Assembly: GCA_037179515.1 (NCBI GenBank)
Contig: JAXCGZ010000095.1
Location: 40,001 to 104,000, forward strand
DNA from: Halocaridina rubra
Lineage: Eukaryota; Arthropoda; Malacostraca; Decapoda; Atyidae
Reading direction: 5' to 3'
Length of the DNA stretch: 64,000 bases
Shown: in pieces, positions 38,040 through 52,739 of the stretch
Numbering within the stretch: the stretch's first letter is position 1
Layout of the letters: the number at the start of each line of letters is the position of its first letter
Made by a program: the position numbers and the translations under genes
The notes under the pieces: model-generated
Database searches by the model: none
What the model saw: the letters and a program-made list of their open reading frames with translations, nothing else
What the model was told of the DNA's origin: nothing

Positions 38040-39490
38040 ATGCAGGACCAGCAGCAAGGTAAACAACGGAGGGACCAGCAGGAGGGTGACCATCGCTATG
38101 CCGCCGCTATGAGGTATGACGACTCATGCAGAAGTAGGAGGATGAGTGGTGCTGGTAGTAAGCCTGGAGGTGCAGTTGTCAGTAGCCTGAGTGACAGCGA
38201 TACCGAGGATGAGGATGACCCCCAGGCTGCAGATAACTCTGGGGGTGCAGTGGCGGGATCACAGCATGCTGGATGGCAGGCACTTTACTTCCTTGCCACA
38301 ACCTGCATGGATTTCCACCAGAAACTCATGTGGGCTGTGAAACTTTGTAAGTCTCACAAGGACTTTGAAGTTTTGTTTAAGGAGGGCAGGTAACAGACCT
38401 TACATAACTGTTAAAGATTGACAAGCTGTGGACTCCCTAACAACTAAAGGTTTTGAAGGTACTGTGTTGTAGATGCCACATTGAAAAGAGAAATATACCA
38501 AAGCAATAATATTTGATGTTCCACATACTTAAGTCTTGAGGACCTTGCTTTTGATGACAGGTTTATGTGGATCAAGAGGCGTGAAGTGAAAAGTAAGGGT
38601 AAAGTTGAACATAAACCACAGTTGATTGCTTTGATGCAAGGGTCAGTACCTGAAAATGTGCTTATTCCTTGTTTAGGTTATAAATATGTATCTGTGTACA
38701 ATGAACCTCCTGTGTTGTGCTACAAGTGTAGCAGATGGGGACACATGCAATACAAATGTCACCATGACTACCGATGTAGGTTCTGTGGTTCCCAGTTCTT
38801 GTGACTGTGGTGGGGAACATAATGCTAACTCGTGGCTGTGTGAGAAAAAACCTCAAGAAAATCGCAAAAGCCGCATAAATACCAAGGGTAAGAGTAGTGA
38901 GCCTACGGGACACGTACAGAACACACAACCATACGTGTGGCAAAAGAGGGTAGAGCAACAGCTGACAGATCAAGCATCTCTGTCACAAGAAAATATAATA
39001 AAGGTGCAAGGTAATGTTCCTGCTAGACAGCAGGAATTTCAAGTTAATGCTGATGATGCTTGGAGGAGAGAAATTAATGACAAAGAAATTGATTGTAGAT
39101 ATGCAGAAACAAATGGTAAACCTACATTCATTAATTGCAACACCTAGTGCTCCTGTGGGTGCTAGTATGGGTCCTACTGTAGGTGCTGTTGCTGTGGAAT
39201 CTGTGAGTGCTGCTGCTACGGACTCTATTGTGGATGCTACTGCTGGAGGTTCCACTGAGGGTCCTGCAGTGAGTACTGTGGTGGATGTTGCTGTGGGTAC
39301 TGATGCAGCAAATGTCATGGGTAATAGTATGGCTTCAAAGGAGGTGAACAAGCTCATGAACGTTTTGACTGAAGTACGGTCATTGCTACAGTTAGTGAGG
39401 ACATATGTGGATAACCCCAAGGGCAAACTTAAGTCTAAAATTTTGCAGTGTCTCTCATCAGTGGAAAATAAGATTCATCGCAATGGAGGG
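38040..39490 (+). pseudogene. I-type LINE ORF1, central and C-terminal parts with zinc knuckle
   Basis: A frame at 38040-38393 (MQDQQQGKQRRDQQEGDHRY start, acidic SLSDSDTEDEDD middle) continues after breaks at 38565-38804. There a CCHC knuckle, CYKCSRWGHMQYKC, sits at 38718-38759 (C-x2-C-x4-H-x4-C), followed by CRFCG and, in the next frame, CDCGGEHNANSWLC, the remains of a second cysteine-rich motif. The Ala/Val/Thr-rich tail runs to 39493. ORF1 proteins of this kind are nucleic-acid chaperones. At least two frameshifts split it. Confidence 0.8.
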
Positions 39491-39499
39491 TAGAAATTT

Positions 39500-40720
<1,221 letters not shown>

Positions 40721-40985
40721 TTTATTTATTTTATGAGTGAGACACCGGGACAGGCAAAAACTGCGTTCATCAAGAAAGGCCCGGGCACAAGAAAATACCA
40801 AGACAAAGGAAAAGAAAAGGGTTAAGGACAAGGCAGAGATGAGGCAATATCACACGAAGGAAAACGACAGACAGAAAAAACAGTCAAAGTACAGAGGACC
40901 CAGAGATATGGAGAACTAGGCCCTGATATGACGATAGATCTGCCTTTTGAAGGATGCTAAGTCATAAGAATTAGGAAAGACAGAA

Positions 40986-41208
40986 GGAGGATAATAATAA
41001 TAATATAATAATAATAATAATAAACCTTTATTTCCATTTCAATACAATGGGTATTCGTCAGCCAGGGCAAGCCCCAACCCCCCACTGTGGTGTCCAAACA
41101 CAGCAGTTCCTGCCAGTAAACAGCTTAAACTCTCGGTCTTGGACGGGAACCGATCTTTGGACCTCGTGAATGCGAAGCCAGCGCGTTACCACTGTACTAG
41201 CCAGCAGT
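40986..41208 (-). mobile_element. tRNA-derived SINE, minus strand
   Basis: Reading right to left: GGCTAGTACAGTGGTAACGC (A-box region), GATCGGTTCCCG (B-box region), body, then GGAAATAAAGG and (TTA)n as 3' tail. It inserted in the 3' coding region of the Jockey-type LINE (flank CCATCTACCTCCAGACT). Confidence 0.78.
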
Positions 41209-41308
41209 CTGGAGGTAGATGGGAAAAAGAAGTCACTGCACCGACCAATCCGTGAGCTACGAATCTCCAGACTTTACCTGAGAGATGAGGCCGCTTGGCG
41301 AGTGTTAC

Positions 41309-41478
41309 GCGGCCTTCTGGCTAGTACAGTGGTAACGCGCTGGCTTCGCAATCGCGAGGTCGACAGATCGGTTCCCGCTCAGGACCGAGAGTTTAAGCTG
41401 TTTACTGGGAAGGTTACTTGCTGTGGATGGGCACCACAGTGGGGAGGTTGGGGCTTGCCTCGGCTGACGTTCTGAGGA
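41309..41478 (+). mobile_element. tRNA-derived SINE, plus strand
   Basis: Same family as the preceding SINE in the opposite direction (CTGGCTAGTACAGTGGTAAC, CAGATCGGTTCCCG, GAGTTTAAGCTGTTTACTGG), without the (TTA)n tail; its right limit is unclear. About 100 bp of LINE lies between the two, so the pair forms a long inverted repeat. Confidence 0.75.
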
Positions 41479-42124
41479 GCATCTCATATGGATATCGGAA
41501 CTGAAACACTGGCAAACTTTAACTTGCTAACTCAACAGGGCAGCGATGGAAGTAGTAGCGATAGAAGAGAGAAAGGGAAGATACCTTATGGCGAAGAGAG
41601 AGAGAATCCAGATTAGAAGTAAGAAAAGGATCAATAATGAGTCTGACTGCTTTAGATGCAACCCTATCAAGGAGATAAGTATAAGAAGAAGCACCCCAGA
41701 TGTGTGAGCAGTATTCTAAGCAGGGACGGATGAGACCTTTATAAGTTTTAAGTAGCTGAAAAGAGGAAAAGTAACGATGGAAATGAAACAAAAAACCCCA
41801 GTTTTTTGGATGAAGATTTAGAAATTTGGATTATATGATTCCTCCAAGACAAGGTAGAGGCTATCTTGATTCATAATGTATTAATAAAATTTAGAGGATA
41901 AATTTTATTAGTTTCTAAGACAATATGGCTATCAGGAGAAGATGATAAAGAGATAGCCAGAAACTGTCTTGGAGGCATTGAATTTAACTAAATTTTGAGT
42001 GCCCCACTCATATACCCTCTGCAAATCAGAGTTGAGAGTAGAAGAAAGAGTAATACGAGGATGATTACAAGTAGCAGATGAAGGTTGTGAAGAAAAGGCA
42101 GAGGAAAAGTGAAGGGTAGAATCA

Positions 42125-42829
42125 TCAGCAAAGGCATGAAGAAGAGAGGAAGATTGGGGATTGTAGAAGATCATTGATGAAGAGAAGGAACAGAGTAGGC
42201 GAAAGAACAGAGCCCTGTGGAACACCACAGGTAACAGAGAAAGGGCTGGATGTTGCACCATCTACAACTACAGATATAAAACGGTTGGAAAGAAAACAGG
42301 AAATCAGAGAACTGAAAGAAGGGGTAAAGCCAAAGGCAGGGAGTTTGGCCAACAGAGCCTTGTCCCAGACTCTGTCAAAAGCCTTAGAGATATCAAGGGC
42401 GATGACAAAGGATTCCCCATGGTTCCTCAGAGAAGATGACCATACATGAGTAAGATAGGACAGGAGGTCACCAGTGGATCTTGCCTTGTGGAAGCTGTAC
42501 TGGTGATCGGAGATAGAGGTTAGGGCAATAGGTCGGTAGTTTGAAGAAATAGAGCGGTCGCCCTTCTTAGGAACAGGTTGAACAAGAGCATGTTTCCAAG
42601 ATGAAGGATAGATACTGTTTGACAGAATGAGGTGAAAAACACGGCAAAGCACAGGAGCCAGCTCATCTGCAAACTCCTTAAGGAACCTTGCAGGGATACC
42701 ATCGGGACCAGATGCCTTGTTCATCTTTAGCGAGCGAAGAACCTTATGTACTTTTGAGTGAAGAAAGGATAAGGGGGGGCATAGGGTTAGAGAAGGGTAA
42801 AGAGTGAGGAACAGGTATGCTGGAATCAT
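42125..42829 (-). pseudogene. Jockey-type LINE reverse transcriptase
   Basis: A 234-codon open frame with SGPDGIPARFLKEFADELAP, WKHALVQPVPKKGDRSI, then FVIALDISKAFDRVWDKALL and CGVPQGSVLSPTLFLLFIND. A frameshift follows, after which HAFADDSTLHFSS (catalytic FADD) is found at about 42140-42110 in another frame. RT motifs are intact, with a small deletion between RPIALTS and ISDHQYSF (part of the third motif) and the late frameshift. Confidence 0.85.
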
Positions 42830-43331
42830 TTATAGAAGAGTTGGCAGAAAAATGAGAGTAAAAGAGAGTGGCTTTGTCAGTGGGAAAGCAAGCTACAGAA
42901 CCATCAGAACAAATGAGAGGGGGAAAGCTTGAGTTACAAAAGTTTTTGGAGAGGTTTTTGGCTAAGGACCAGAAGCATTTGTCAATGGGAGAGGAGTTAA
43001 GGTCATCAACTTTCCTTATAAAGGAGGCCTTAGACCTTCGAATCTGAGCAGTACAGCGATTCCTAGCAACAATAAAAGCAGAGCGAGTTAAATCGGAAGG
43101 AGAGGCTTAGCAAGATTGGTGTGCCCGATTCCTGGCCTGGATAGCCTTGGAGCAGGCAAGTTCAAACCAAGGTTTAGGGGGAGAGAAAGTTTTTGTAGAA
43201 GAGGGGATGTACACCTCCATTCCCAAGGTCATGATCTCGGAAACTTTTAGAACTACCTGATCAGGGTTGCGAAACCGAAAGCAGTAGTCATCCCATGGGA
43301 AGTCAAAGAGAAAGTTACGCAAATTTTAATG

Positions 43332-44000
43332 TTAGGTACGCTCAAAGTGCCAAAGGCGGCACTGAGTAGGAGGGACTGGTGGAGGGGGAGCAAAAATGGA
43401 AGAGATTGAGATCACAGAGTGGTCATAGTTACCAAGAGGGGAAAGAACAGAATAAGAGTACTTTTTCGGGTTAGAAGTAAGAAATAGGTCAAGAGTGTTT
43501 ACCACATGTTTGTGACGATCAGGAACACGAGTAGGATGTTTGATAATTTGCTCCAGATCGTGAGTAATGAAGAAAGCAAGTGCCTCACTTCCTCCCACAT
43601 CAGTGTGAGAAGAATTAAGCCACTCACTGTGGTGGACATTGAAGTCTCCAATATAGAGAACTTCTGCATGTGGGTGAGAAGATAGCATGGACTCATGGCA
43701 AGAGGACAGATATTCATAGAAAGACACAAACTCGGTGGAGTTTGAAGAACAGTAGCAGAAGCAAAGGAATATAGTGGTAGTGGAGAGATAGATTTTAAGC
43801 CAAAGAACATCAAAATTATGAGATTCAAGGTCCATGAGCCTCGCAATAGGAGTGTTATTGTTGCCGTAGGCAGAGACCACACCTTTGGAACGAAAACGAA
43901 TATACAAATTATAGTGAGAGATTTGAAATAGGTCAGTGGAAGCATGTATAGACAGCTGGGTTTCAGACAGGAGGAGGAGGTTAGCAAGGAAAGTATCCAA
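43332..44000 (-). pseudogene. Jockey-type LINE endonuclease domain
   Basis: A 222-codon frame containing LLLSETQLSIHASTD, then VLYIGDFNVHHSEWLNSSHT (catalytic GDFNxHH block), and near its end NYDHSVISISS, the final Asp-His pair of EEP endonucleases. The N-terminal ~30 residues are lost with the 5' truncation. The following frame to 43107 (FDFPWDDYCFR, PWFELACSKAI) is the linker to RT. Confidence 0.85.
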
Positions 44001-44049
44001 GTAAGACTAATGATTAGCAAACTCATCCAGGCAGAAGGTGTAAATCAAC

Positions 44050-46700
44050 TTATTTTGCTGATAGGCAAGTCAAAGGTTGGAATACCTTATTAAGAAAAGC
44101 TCAGACTCGGTGAAGTAAAGATCCCACTGATACTCATAGCCGGTCAGCCAAGCTTCAAATTACTGAATGTACAACTGAGGTGAGGAGACAGGCACGGACA
44201 AAGTATTGGAATATGGTTTTAGAAAGTGTTTCTAATACAAGAAATTTGACGTGTATATGGAGAGAAGTGAACAAAGTATGGGGAATAAAAAGTAAAGTTA
44301 TTGCTCACATTGATCCAGAATCTAAAGCTAATGAAGTCATAAATAAGAGGAGTCATGCCTACAGCTCTGAGAGTTTGCCAGGTAATATACAAGAATGTTT
44401 AAGGAGTTGCCAGTTTAATAGAAGACAGTTACTTAATGTACAGGTTCAACTTATGGATGATACATACTTACCATCAAAAAGGGTCGGTCAACAGCCCCTG
44501 GTTCAGATGGACTGACTTATGATATACTAAATCATCTTGTTACAATGGAGAATAGTCCCTTATTGAATTTTTTATGTCTTTTGAAAAAGGAAACTTACCC
44601 ACTAAGTGGAAGGTTGGCCTTATTCATCCCATACCTAAAGGTGATAAGGATTACAGGCCTATGACACTAACATCATGTATGTGTAAGATGATGGAAAGAA
44701 TTGTTTTGAATAGATTGATATATAAAGTAGATGGTCTTATGTCTAGTAATCTATTTGGGTTCATCAAAGGCTAAAGCACGACTGATTGTGTTATGAGGTG
44801 TCTAAGTAACCCTACTGTCAAGTGCAGGGTTTTTGTGGAATTAAAGAGTGCTTTTAATAAGGCAAATAAAGATGGCATTCTTGAAGAGTTGATAAACAAA
44901 GGAATCAAAGGACGTATACTCAGGTGGATTAGTGATTATTTGATTGAGTGCAGGGCCAAGGTTTGTTTTCAAGGCTTTAAATCTGAGGAGAGTAAGCTTG
45001 AGCTAGGCACCCCCCAGGGTGGTGTCCTCAGTCCCTTCCTCTGTAATGTATTAAAGGATCGGATAGCCAGACATAGATATCCACAGGGCTCCCAAGTATT
45101 GATTTATGCAGATGATATCTTGCTGCAATGTACTAATGAAGATGTCATGGCAAAAGCCCTTGCTGAACTTGACTCTCTGTGTTCCTGTATGGGATTGGTT
45201 GTAATTGGATCCAAAACCAAATATCAAACTAGAGATGCAAACAGTAAACTTATCATGTTTAATGGACAGGCACTGGAAAGGGTAATTAATTATTAATATC
45301 TGGGAATGTATATTAGCTGTCATTCTAATAAAATTGATTTAAATTCTGTAAAGAATATTTGTAGTGCAAGTTTGAAGCCTTTGAGAGTGTTAGCAAATAA
45401 TTTTTGTGGAGTGGGTATACCAGTGCTAAGGACAATGTACATTAGTACTGTTAGGTCTATCATTGATTATGCTGCTCCTGTACTTATGTCCTTTTCACAG
45501 GAAAATCTATCTCCCTTAGAAGTAGTGCAAAATGAGGCGATGAGGATAATATTAGGATGTCCTAGAACTACTCGAATAGAAATTATAAGAATGGAACTGA
45601 ATCTTCAAAGTATTTATTGTAGAATTAAAGAGTAGATTATAGCTACTTTTATTGGAATAAGCAGAAGAGGTGATAATTTTTCCATTTCCTTGTTAAACAT
45701 TTATCAAACTGGTCAGAACTCTGCTAAAGTGAACAGATATGGAAAGACATTGTATAAAACCTTGCTTGATTATGATGCAGTCCAGTGTTGTACACTTTTG
45801 GTAAAGAATGATAGTGTTCCATCTTGCTTGCAGGACAAACTTAATGTGAATATTCTGTACTTGAGTGCTAGGAAACATGACCTCTTCATTGAAGCTGAAA
45901 CAAATTTTTTTTGTCTGAAATCAATACCTTACCCAGATGTAATGTAATTCATATGTATTGTGATGTGTCAGTAAGTGGTATTAAGGCTGGGTGTGGGGCT
46001 GTAATTAGGGAATACTTTGAAGAGGGTGTAAGTTTTCATATCTAAGAGAGTGAGTGATTATACTACTGCCACAAGTGCTGAGCTTCAAGCAATATATGAA
46101 GGTTTATAAGTTGCATCCATTAAATGTAAAGATATTTATGTATTTCTTGATAGTCAGAGAGCACTGCTTTCTTTAAACAGTCCTAATACAGTCAATAGTG
46201 AATTAGTGTCACATTGTAAAGACATAATACATCAACTCAAGGCTACTGATCACAGTGTGGAATTTATTTGGATACCATCTCACATTGGCATATGTCTCAA
46301 TGAAAGTGCTGATAAGCTTGCCAAAGATACATTAAACAAGGACATGATTGATTCTGAGGCTGCTATGAGTTTAAGAAGAATTAAGGGTGTACTGACAAGT
46401 AAAAGGATACAGTGGGACCTTGAATACATTTCGAAAATTATAGAAAATGGAAGTGACAGCATGCAACACTATGTTACAGTTTATGAAAACACTAATACAT
46501 CTTATGGTAGAGCATTCACCAGAGTGGACACCTTTGTTATGCGGTTAAGGTTAGGTTATAAGTATTACTGGCAGTTTGTAAATGGCGGGGATGGAATACC
46601 TTGTAAACTTTGTAATGCAGAGAACTCTCATTCATTGCAACATTCTTTATGTTCTTGCCCAAAAATTGAGGCATTTAGGAATCCTGATGCAGTATTGTAG
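44050..46700 (+). pseudogene. I-type LINE ORF2: linker, reverse transcriptase, RNase H and terminal zinc motif
   Basis: Resumes with WNTLLRKAQTR. RT has LIHPIPKGDKDYRPMTLTSC (44613 on), ELKSAFNKANKDG (where DLKxAFD is usual), LGTPQGGVLSPFLCN (about 45000) and YADDILL (45104). After thumb frames (DYAAPVLM, 45466), RNase H is visible as CDVSVSGIKAGCG (about 45960), SAELQAIYEG, FLDSQRALLSLNS and IWIPSHIGICLNESADKLAK, so most catalytic acidic positions can be found. A terminal CKLCN...HSLQHSLCSC motif lies near 46590-46660. Stops and frameshifts separate these pieces. The RNase H domain is the main evidence for the I group. Confidence 0.87.
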
Positions 46701-46905
46701 ATGCTACTATGCAAGCTTGCCATATGATTAATGTAAATGTCATACCTGCCATCCTGAGGACTAACAAGATGCTCACACTTAGATCCTAGTTATGTGAGAC
46801 CTTATAGGTCAGTTGGGTGGGCGTAACAGCATGCTGTCCGCTCCCTTTGATGTACAGTATATCTATATCAATAAATCATTTGAATTTGAATTTAATATTC
46901 AAAAT

Positions 46906-47215
46906 CACAGTTATGAAGAATGGCTGTTAAAGTCAGACTTATAACCACCAAACACTAGAAGAAAATGGGGTGATAAACTTATAGTATTTATATTCCTCCA
47001 TGGGACTGACAAAGCTGATGGCGACTGAGGGAGTGATACTTTGATGTGGGCGGTTCTACAATTAAAGGTCATAATGTGAGGCTTCCTATGACAAGTTCAT
47101 TGTAGGATATAAGAAAGCATTATTCAGTGTAAGAATAGTTGACAATGGGAATTTGCTGAGAAAAACTGTAAACTTTAAATACAATCAGACTTAAAGGAGA
47201 GCTATGATAATAATA
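46906..47215 (+). pseudogene. CR1/L2-like LINE relic, downstream part
   Basis: Continues 34341-34760 after the I-type LINE: NHSYEEWLLKSDL here for NLSYDERLRELDL in the better copy, then FIFLHGTDKADGD for FKFLHGYDRVDRD, then nucleotide similarity to CAGTGTAAGAGTAGTTGA and AGGTATGATAAGTATGA near the element's 3' end. The octad tail is not preserved. Confidence 0.8.
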
Positions 47216-48403
<1,188 letters not shown>

Positions 48404-48410
48404 TCACTTT

Positions 48411-48611
<201 letters not shown>

Positions 48612-49353
48612 TCACTTTAGATTATAAACAGCATAACAAAATCGTTCAGTTTAAATTCTGACCATGATTTTGAGTGTACTGTACCAATGAATGACTTGAT
48701 ATCCACCTATTGCATGTAGCAGGTAAACACTACTGAAAATATATTTTTACCTGTACTATTCTCTAATGCTATTGCAATGTCGACAAAGATGAAAAGATGA
48801 AGCACATAATGTGATGGGCATGTAATTAATCTTGAATGCCCTCTATATCATCTCTGGAGCATATGAAAATCTGAATATATCTGTGTATGCGGCATTCTCA
48901 CAACACAAAATTGTTCACAGTTTTAATAATGTATAGCATTCCACTCATTATGATGCTAACTATTTGTTCATAAACTTTACATTTCCTATGGGACTTAAAT
49001 TTGACCCCAGAGGTCAAGAAACTACCTAGGGCTAGATCTCACTGATTTCATTGGAGAATTGGATGTGAAGCCACGCCCTGCCCCTGGGGGTATTTAAAGA
49101 GCCACCCAGGGCAGGGACAGTTAGTTAGAACTTTGCCAGGGGCACGAATAGATCATAGATTGTGATAGTCATAGGGTGGGGGCATTGGGGCATTGAGGCG
49201 TCGGATGTGTTGTACTCTAGAATAAATATAAGTAAAGGAACTACTGCTTGTCCATTCTTACCTTGTACCCATCAGGTACTAATATTTATAACCTAATAAA
49301 CCACGCTACCATAATTATAAGTTTATATACGTAGGAGGAAAAGCCCTACGTCA

Positions 49354-49740
49354 GTGGTGTCATTAGATGGGATAATCAAAACCAATACGACAGTGGTGAC
49401 GCTCGGTGAGATAATCATAAAAGCACTACGTCAGTGGTGGCAGCGGTGGGATAACCCAGTCATCTTACAAAGTGTGAGTTCGAGTGGAGGTCCAAAACCC
49501 CCACGTCAGTGGTGGCAGCGGTGGGATCAACTATTTCTAAGATATTTCTTAGTAAGCCGAAGTGTGACCGGAGCATTGAGTGAAAATGCCCATTACAAGA
49601 GGTATAAGTTGCCGGATCCGACCAAGAAGACGGCGATTCGACGATTTTACTCGAAGAGAAGAAGGAAAACCCGCTCCTTCCTTGCCTTCTGCCATGAAGT
49701 TTTTCAGGACCACCTCCTTAAAATAGCTAAGTACTTGTGA
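49354..49740 (+). CDS. Small ORF conserved among the LTR elements, copy in B
   Basis: An open frame without an initial ATG, reading through the primer-binding-site repeats (SSSGGPKPPRQWWQRWD) into QLFLRYFLVSRSVTGALSEN and ending FLAFCHEVFQDHLLKIAKYL. The last ~75 residues match element A closely. The N-terminal half differs from A. Function is unknown; see the copies in C and A. Confidence 0.33.
   Translation: MVSLDGIIKTNTTVVTLGEIIIKALRQWWQRWDNPVILQSVSSSGGPKPPRQWWQRWDQLFLRYFLVSRSVTGALSENAHYKRYKLPDPTKKTAIRRFYSKRRRKTRSFLAFCHEVFQDHLLKIAKYL
49355..49527 (+). promoter_or_regulatory. Four iterated primer-binding-site-like sequences in element B
   Basis: TGGTG blocks start at 49355, 49394, 49435 and 49510, each preceded by CGTCAG or CGACAG as at an LTR end. 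The last two both read TGGTGGCAGCGGTGGGAT, which equals the complement of a canonical eukaryotic tRNA-Leu(AAG) 3' end including CCA (from family knowledge). The first two are diverged versions. Confidence 0.7.
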
Positions 49741-52230
49741 TCTGTATCCAGTGAGTAATGGGACAATTAGTAAAAGAAATTGAGGTCGGTGGACGCCGCC
49801 ATTTTATCTTGTAGTTATGCTTTGACTCAGCCAACCCGCTTATAAGGGGTGTGGCGCTTAATAAGTTGATAAAAGTAGAATTTCTGTACCCATTACTAAC
49901 ATGGATAATTTGTACTAATAGCTATAAGCAGTAATAAACTCCGTTTTTGTTATAATTTGAGTAATATAAAGAATTTGCGTTGGAAGTGCGTTCCATTTAT
50001 TTGTATTAATGCTTAGATCGAATTTTAAGAACGCGAATGTATCGATTTTTAATTGAAAAAATTTAATGCACGTGAAATCACTGTTACAGTATATTAATTT
50101 CTTAAGTGTAAGAATTACAGTGAGTAATATACTTGAATCTGCTTTTAAGGTTTTACTTAGAACACGTGTGGTTTGCGAGAAAGGAATGCGGAAGTGACCA
50201 TTCGATCTCCCAACCTCGTTATTGTAAATCCGTAGTAATTGTACTGATCCTTGATATTTAATGTACGTAAAATCATTGTTATATTAATTTCTTAAAGCGT
50301 AAGAAATCGAGTGTTACGATTGCGCCTGTTTTTAAGTTTTTTTTTCTTTTTTTGTTTTTTTTTATCCGCGGGAGTAATGTTTTAGCGAAAGAAAGACATA
50401 AATGACAGATCGTTCTTTTTGTGTTATGATGATGGGAAATTAATATTACGCTACGTGTGTGGCATGTTCTTTTTGAAGAATAAGAAATTTTCGTGATATT
50501 AGTTAGAGATGAGTTTTTTTATTTCACGCTATGCAGGTGAAAGTAACAGTAAATTAGAGTAGTTTGTGCTGTCCTAGAATAGGGAAGGTTTTTCAGTGTC
50601 ACCCAAACGTAGCTTCAAGGGAGTAGCATGTTTGTTTGTTCGTTAGAATGGGACTTAGGACTGGTGAGGAAGTCTGTGACCGCACGGCTCAGCCGAGATT
50701 TCACCTTTACTCTTCTTCAGAGAGACCGGGAAAGGAAAACCAACATGTTGTAAATAAAAGGGAATTTTACAGAAAGGGAATGCAAGTTTGAATGTGAGCG
50801 CATGTGAGCGAATGAGTATAATGAGTGTAATAGGGGTATAATGGGGGGGTTGCTCTAGGGGGTGAAATCGCGGAAAGCACCGTTAGGAAGCATGATTGGG
50901 GAGTCTGCGAGGATCGTTCCCCTGCTCCGCCAGGTCCTTCTGCATGCCATATCAGAGTGTCTTTATGGGAGGTGATGCGCTGTTGCAATATCTAGTGAGG
51001 GATATGGATGAGAAGGTAATTCTCCACCTGCCCAGATATGGTTGAAATACCGAGTTTGTTTTATTTTTGTTTTGTCCCCTACTCCGCCATTGAGATTATT
51101 ATTCGATTTCCGAGAGATTCCAAGATAGATGTTACGTGATAAAGGACGTGAATCTATGAATGATTCTTTATTTTCTTTGCTAGCTACAGTATATACATTA
51201 TTTGTCTGAAGAGATATGTTAGATTGATAAAGTAAAACTTTGCGAGTTTTAGCCATGATAATGTTTTATCAAAATTATTTCGGCTTGGTCATAAAGAAAG
51301 AGTGAGAGCTGACACGAAATGACAACAAGAATGTTACACAGCTGTATCCCGTATTTGAGAGAGCAGATATAAGTCAAATTCGAGATAGTAAAAGAAGATA
51401 TATATTTTATGTTTGAATTGTTTATGTACAACTCCGTACGAGATTTTGAAGTTTAAGCAAAATGCATTCCTTACTGTTGATAATGAAATATACTTTTTGT
51501 TTTCATTATTGCATACACAGAGATAGACTTTTTATATTCTTAGATACCCGTTTTTGTTATAGTTCTTTTTGTATTGAAGAAATCTTTAAAATCTTACTTA
51601 AAGGATTCTGAAAAGATTATCTAGAGATAACCATGGTTAATCCCTATCATTTTCATGAATTTTAGATTACAATCGGGCTAATTAAAGATAATTGAGATTA
51701 TTAGAGATTATTTGCTGAGTTTTAAAGTTAAAATTAATGACACAAGTCCTTTTTAAGAAGTTGTTAAGAAAAGGATATTTGTACTTTTGTTGATAGTAGT
51801 AGGGATACTGTCACATATGATTTTAGTTTTTTTGCTTTAATTTCATCAGTGTGTGTGCTTCGACTTAACCCTCTGATTTATAGCATGAAAAGAGAGAGAT
51901 TGTCATTATAGACAAGGATGTGTATGCCGTTACAGTAAAGTCCTTATCAAGATTAAACAGAAAGGAATGGATTTATGCTTCGACAGTTCTGCAGTTGTAC
52001 ACTAAGTTCTTTTTGCTTTTGTTTTTGTTAATGAGGGAATGAGAATAGCCGCTGACAATAACCGTAAGACTCTATCGATAGTCATTGCTAACGTTTGTTC
52101 ACGTTCATTTGTTTATTTATTTTTATTATTAGAGATACTCTGCGACAATTTTTTTTTATTTTCAGTACAAGTAAAAGACAGAGGCCCATCTCAGCTGACT
52201 TGTGAGTGAAAACCGCAACGTATTTCACGG

Positions 52231-52233
<3 letters not shown>

Positions 52234-52324
<91 letters not shown>
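52234..52324. repeat. (CT)n microsatellite
   Basis: About 45 CT units, expanded compared with the equivalent positions in C (near 13184) and A (near 20672). Confidence 0.98.
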
Positions 52325-52328
<4 letters not shown>

Positions 52329-52613
52329 TACCTTTCACTCGACTCTGAGCCTGACAGAGGCTCCGTTCAATGCTAAAAGAATGTAGCCGTCTTTGAGTTT
52401 TTTTGTGTGTTTTTTTCCAGCGAAGCGAGGCGATAATTGTGCCTACATTTTATTTCAGTTGATAGATTGTTGCATGCTGTTATTGCATAAATACTGATAA
52501 GACATCGGTAGTACCGCCATTTGCATAAATATTTTTGCCACATGTCGCAACTGTTTAGAGGATAGATAGAACTCCCATTGACAAATTGTGGAGCCAGCAA
52601 GTTGCCACTTATG

Positions 52614-52739
<126 letters not shown>

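Larger units (their letters stand above)
40722..44040 (-). mobile_element. Jockey-type LINE, minus-strand copy inside the I-type LINE
   Basis: Its A-rich 3' tail is at the left (complement TTTTATTTATTTTATGAG) and it is 5'-truncated at the right near 44040, where I-type ORF2 resumes (KGWNTLLRKAQTR). It includes EN (43332-44000), RT (42125-42829) and a C-terminal region (41519-41791), plus two SINEs (40986-41208 and 41309-41478). It is much better preserved than the copy at 4457-7700. The target duplication is uncertain (short TTATTTT-like match only). Confidence 0.85.
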
